Part shown: positions 5,393-8,354 of the stretch, one piece after another
Layout: each line of letters starts with the position of its first letter
How positions within the stretch are numbered: position 1 is the stretch's first letter
Program-made: the position numbers and the translations under genes
Notes under the pieces: generated by a model
The model's input: only the letters and a program-made list of their open reading frames with translations
What the model was told of the DNA's origin: nothing
The model's database searches: none
Assembly (NCBI GenBank): GCA_030638625.1
Contig: DAOWEE010000288.1
Coordinates: 1 to 8,354 of the forward strand
DNA: 8,354 bases
Reading direction: 5' to 3'
From: Methanosarcinales archaeon
GTDB lineage: Archaea > Halobacteriota > Methanosarcinia > Methanosarcinales > Methanocomedenaceae

Positions 5393-5902
5393 ATGACAAA
5401 AGAACCTGTAAAACTGCTGGAAGATGAGGGTTTGACTTTTTTGACCTGCATGCAGTGCGGGACATGTACCGGAAGCTGTCCTTCAGGACGTTATACCAGC
5501 CTGAACACCAGACGTTTAGTGTTGTCTGCAAGACGTAACAAGGATGTTTACCATGATGAGGATTTATGGATGTGCACAACCTGTTACCAGTGCCAGGAGC
5601 GCTGTCCCAGGGGTATAAAAATAGTGGACGGGATACTTACTCTCAGGACTGAATCGGTTCACATGGGGCTAATGCTGCCCGACCATCGCAAAGTAGCCGG
5701 GCTGGTGATAGATAAGGGGCATGCAGTACCCATTAATGATGCCAACCGGGAGAGACGAAAAGAGCTGGGTATGGATGAACTCCCGGAAACGGTCCACAAA
5801 TATCCAGATGCTCTTGAACAGGTAAAAAAGCTGGTGGAGGTCACAGGTTTTGTACAACTTGTCCGGAATGAGGGAAGTGAAGTGGCGGAGGAAGGCCAAT
5901 GA
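5393..5902 (+). CDS. hdrC: CoB-CoM heterodisulfide reductase, subunit C (ferredoxin-type)
   Basis: HdrC carries two [4Fe-4S] clusters and passes electrons between HdrA and the catalytic subunit HdrB in the cytosolic complex. The protein has 169 residues, close to the usual 180 or so. Cluster motifs are C19-x2-C22-x2-C25-x3-C29-P and C61-x2-C64-x2-C67-x3-C71-P, with the typical CMQCGTCTGSCP and CTTCYQCQERCPRG wording. After the clusters come the helical segment with LPDHRK (95-100), DKGHAVP (107-113) and the RRKELGMDELP stretch (121-131), all characteristic of archaeal HdrC. There is no membrane segment, which rules out HdrE- or DsrM-type proteins. Its TGA overlaps the hdrB start (ATGA), so the two are translationally coupled. 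HdrC1-like proteins of other respiratory complexes are possible, but hdrB and hdrA next to it make the call firm. Confidence 0.93.
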   Translation: MTKEPVKLLEDEGLTFLTCMQCGTCTGSCPSGRYTSLNTRRLVLSARRNKDVYHDEDLWMCTTCYQCQERCPRGIKIVDGILTLRTESVHMGLMLPDHRKVAGLVIDKGHAVPINDANRERRKELGMDELPETVHKYPDALEQVKKLVEVTGFVQLVRNEGSEVAEEGQ

Positions 5903-6783
5903 AACCTGTATCGCTGTTTCTGGGCTGTATCATACCTAACAGGTATCCAGGCATCGAGAAGGCCACCAAACTGGTGCTGGACGGTCTGGGTATAGACTGG
6001 GCCGACCTGGCAGGTGCATCATGTTGTCCGGCTCCAGGCGTGTTCAGGTCATTTGACAAGGTCACATGGCTTACTCTCGCGGCAAGGAATATCGTGCTCT
6101 CTGAGCAGATGGACCGGGATGTGCTAACCATCTGCAATGGCTGTTTTGGTTCACTGGCAGATGCCAACCATGAACTGAAAAATGACCCGGGGCTGGCCAG
6201 GCAGGTCAATAAGCACCTGGGCGAAGTTGATATGAAGTATAAGGGTTCAGCCGAAGTTAGGCATATCATAGAATTTCTGTCAAAGGAGTTCGGGCCTGAT
6301 AAGGTTAAAGATGCCATCAAGCGTCCACTGGAGCTGAAGGTGGCCCTGCACTATGGTTGTCATCTCATTAAGCCATCTAAAGACCGGGATATGGGGACTG
6401 TGGAGAATCCTGTGTTCTTTGATGAACTGGTAGAGGCCCTGGGTGCTAAGAGCATAGATTACGAGGATAAAATGGCTTGCTGCGGTGCAGGTGGCGGCGT
6501 GCGTTCCGCACTTTTGGATAAGTCTCTGGAAATGGCAGATGCCAAGCTGTTGCATATTGCTGAAGCGGGTGTGGACTGTATTGTCAATGCGTGTCCTTTC
6601 TGTCACTTGCAACTGGACTTCGGACAGGTAGAAATAAAGGATAAGTTCGGGCATGAATACAATATCCCGGTGTTGCATTATTCTCAGTTGCTGGCCATTG
6701 CCATGGGCTATTCACCTGAAGATGTGGGCGTGGACTTGAATTTTATAAAAAATGAGGAATTCATCGACAGGCTGAGGGGGTAG
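5899..6783 (+). CDS. hdrB: CoB-CoM heterodisulfide reductase, subunit B (catalytic, CCG domains)
   Basis: HdrB is the site of CoM-S-S-CoB reduction to CoM-SH and CoB-SH, using two non-cubane [4Fe-4S] clusters. The 294-residue protein has both CCG motifs complete. The first is C10-x31-C42-C43-x35-C79-x2-C82, the second C154-x39-C194-C195-x36-C232-x2-C235. These match the family rule of C-x31-39-CC-x35-36-C-x2-C. Motif wording such as FLGCIIPNRYPG (7-18), HYGCH (151-155), CCGAGGG (194-200) and NACPFCH (230-236) is as in authentic HdrB. The length equals that of methanogen HdrB. The start overlaps the hdrC stop by four bases, and hdrA starts six bases after its TAG. All ten ligand cysteines being present argues for an active heterodisulfide reductase and against a divergent HdrB-like protein. 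Confidence 0.95.
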   Translation: MKPVSLFLGCIIPNRYPGIEKATKLVLDGLGIDWADLAGASCCPAPGVFRSFDKVTWLTLAARNIVLSEQMDRDVLTICNGCFGSLADANHELKNDPGLARQVNKHLGEVDMKYKGSAEVRHIIEFLSKEFGPDKVKDAIKRPLELKVALHYGCHLIKPSKDRDMGTVENPVFFDELVEALGAKSIDYEDKMACCGAGGGVRSALLDKSLEMADAKLLHIAEAGVDCIVNACPFCHLQLDFGQVEIKDKFGHEYNIPVLHYSQLLAIAMGYSPEDVGVDLNFIKNEEFIDRLRG

Positions 6784-6789
6784 GATGTA

Positions 6790-8354
6790 ATGAGCGGTGA
6801 TAAGATAGGCGTGTACCTGTGCAGGTGCGGCGGCAATATCTCTGATGTGGTCGATGTGGAGGACGTGGCCGGGGCAGTGGAGGGACTGGACAATGTGGTA
6901 TCGGTAAATATCCAGGATTATTTATGCAGCAGTGCCGGTCAGGGTTCCATTGAACAGGACATCAAGGACGGTAAAGTGGATAAGGTAGTAATTGGGTCAT
7001 GTTCTCCCAAACTCCATCTGGAAACGTTCAGGAAAATGTCTGAAAAAGCGGGTATCAATCCCATGATGCTGGAGATAACCAATCTGCGGGAGCAGGATTC
7101 CTGGGTACATCCCGATGAACCTGAACAGGCAACTTCTAAGGCAAAGTCCCTGATTGCGGGGTCAGTGGCCAGGATGGCTGCATTGTCTGAACTTGTGCCT
7201 ATTGAAAAGGACCTGGTTGACAGGGTACTGGTGGTGGGCGGCGGTATTGCAGGCATAACCGCAGCACTGGAACTGGCAGATGACCATGAGGTAGTGATGG
7301 TGGAGAAGGAACCATATATCGGCGGGCATATGATTGGGCTGTCCAAGACGTTTCCGACCTATGACTGTTCCCAGTGCATATTGACTCCTAAGATGGTGGC
7401 AGTGCACAATCATCCTGATATTACCATGTTCACAAGCACGGAAGTGGACAGCGTACAGGGAAACGTGGGCGACTATATGGTTACGTTGAAACACTCCCCC
7501 AGGTACGTGGATGTGGAAGCGTGCACCTCATGCGGCAGGTGTGCTGGTATATGTCCTGTGGATGCTATTTACCTGCCATTTGCTCAGGCCATACCCCAGG
7601 CGTATATCATTGATAAGGAAAAATGCATTGACTGCGGCGCATGCGTGAAGGTATGTCCTGTGGACGCCGTCAGGCTTGAGGATGAGGTCATGACCGAGGA
7701 TATGAAGGTGGGTTCGGTAGTGATTGCCACCGGTTTTAAGCCTTTTGACATATCGCGTATTGAGGAATACAATACTGACCATCCTGATATTATCACTGCG
7801 GTAGAGTTCGAGGATATGCTCTCTGCTAAGAGCCATACGGGTATGCGTCTGCAAAAATCGGACGGCACGCTGCCCAACCGGGTTGCGTTCGTGCTGTGCG
7901 TGGGCAGCCGGGATTTCGAGAAATACAACAAGCATTGCAGCCGGGTATGCTGCCTGTATTCCATGAAACAGGCGCATCTGGTGAAGAAGATGAACAAGGA
8001 CGCTGAGGTGACGCTGTTCTACATTGATATGCGGGCTGCAGGGCGCCGGTTCGAGGAGTTCTATTACAATACACAGAAGGAGGGGGTGCAATTCATCAGG
8101 GGCAGGATAGCCCAGATAACCCCTGTAAAAGACGGACTGAGGGTACGGTATGAGGATACACTGCTCAACTCCAGGGAGGATGATGAGTTCGATATGGTGG
8201 TGCTGTGCCCCTCGCTGGAGGCTGCTGATGGGTCGCAGGAACTGGCACGGCAGTTGAATGTACCTATCGGGGATGATGGATTCATTGAGGAGAAGCATGT
8301 GAAGATCGATCCGGTGAGTTCGTTGAACCAGGCGGTATCCATGGCAGGTTGTTC
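6790..8354 (+). CDS. hdrA: CoB-CoM heterodisulfide reductase, subunit A (flavin/Fe-S), N-terminal 521 codons
   Basis: The frame stays open from ATG 6790 to the window end, so the gene is cut off. HdrA carries the FAD at which electrons are split between ferredoxin and the heterodisulfide branch (or joined in the reverse mode). In order: an N-terminal domain with C11, C13, C46 and C71, which can bind a non-contiguous [4Fe-4S] cluster; the FAD dinucleotide motif VVGGGIAG (148-155); the HdrA signature FPTYDCSQC (188-196); an inserted ferredoxin domain with C245, C248, C251, C255 and C279, C282, C285, C289; and CVGSRD (370-375) with CSRVCC (383-388). Methanogen HdrA is about 650 residues, so roughly 130 residues, including two more expected clusters, lie outside. 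The AGGAT upstream of the ATG, six bases after hdrB, is a fair ribosome site. Whether the missing end carries an MvhD-like or other fusion cannot be seen. Confidence 0.95.
   Translation, partial: MSGDKIGVYLCRCGGNISDVVDVEDVAGAVEGLDNVVSVNIQDYLCSSAGQGSIEQDIKDGKVDKVVIGSCSPKLHLETFRKMSEKAGINPMMLEITNLREQDSWVHPDEPEQATSKAKSLIAGSVARMAALSELVPIEKDLVDRVLVVGGGIAGITAALELADDHEVVMVEKEPYIGGHMIGLSKTFPTYDCSQCILTPKMVAVHNHPDITMFTSTEVDSVQGNVGDYMVTLKHSPRYVDVEACTSCGRCAGICPVDAIYLPFAQAIPQAYIIDKEKCIDCGACVKVCPVDAVRLEDEVMTEDMKVGSVVIATGFKPFDISRIEEYNTDHPDIITAVEFEDMLSAKSHTGMRLQKSDGTLPNRVAFVLCVGSRDFEKYNKHCSRVCCLYSMKQAHLVKKMNKDAEVTLFYIDMRAAGRRFEEFYYNTQKEGVQFIRGRIAQITPVKDGLRVRYEDTLLNSREDDEFDMVVLCPSLEAADGSQELARQLNVPIGDDGFIEEKHVKIDPVSSLNQAVSMAGC

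Noticed and set aside
7528..8298. A 256-codon open frame on the minus strand
   Set aside because: It lies wholly inside hdrA, whose motifs are unmistakable in the plus-strand frame. The antisense translation shows no family pattern and is a by-product of the codon use there.

Overview
The window reads as part of a euryarchaeal chromosome, most likely a cytochrome-bearing methanogen or an anaerobic methane/alkane oxidiser of the Methanosarcinales/ANME-2 kind. The evidence is a cytosolic heterodisulfide reductase operon (hdrCBA), genes of the siroheme-dependent heme route (uroporphyrinogen III synthase and the radical SAM enzyme AhbC), archaeal-style AT-rich promoters with TATA-like boxes, and compact gene spacing. 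The lineage is an inference from gene content; there is no rRNA or other phylogenetic marker here. No tRNA, rRNA, insertion sequence, CRISPR array or origin was seen.

Region 1 (bases 1-3016, + strand) is a tetrapyrrole/heme block. It holds the 3' end of a uroporphyrinogen III C-methyltransferase (cobA-like), then hemD, a small HesB/IscA-like protein with a Gly-Gly-Cys-Cys motif, ahbC (12,18-didecarboxysiroheme deacetylase), and a 148-residue protein resembling the YbjN/secretion-chaperone-like fold. HemD makes uroporphyrinogen III, CobA methylates it to precorrin-2 on the way to siroheme, and AhbC acts late in turning siroheme into heme. The two small proteins have no assigned step, but their position suggests a role near AhbC.

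Region 2 (bases 3025-4850, - strand) is a two-gene operon convergent with region 1. An unrecognised six-helix membrane protein with a long cytosolic tail lies two bases upstream of larB, a PurE-like carboxylase of nickel-pincer cofactor synthesis. No larC or larE is present in the window.

Region 3 (bases 4851-8354, + strand) starts from a divergent AT-rich promoter region. It encodes a small 2[4Fe-4S] ferredoxin and then, after a 161-base leader with inverted repeats, hdrC, hdrB and the first 521 codons of hdrA, which runs off the window. HdrABC is the soluble flavin-based bifurcating or confurcating complex that couples CoM-S-S-CoB to ferredoxin, with the nearby ferredoxin as a candidate partner.

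Most genes belong to known families. The less explained items are the two small proteins flanking ahbC, the membrane protein paired with larB, and the palindromes in the two AT-rich intergenic regions.
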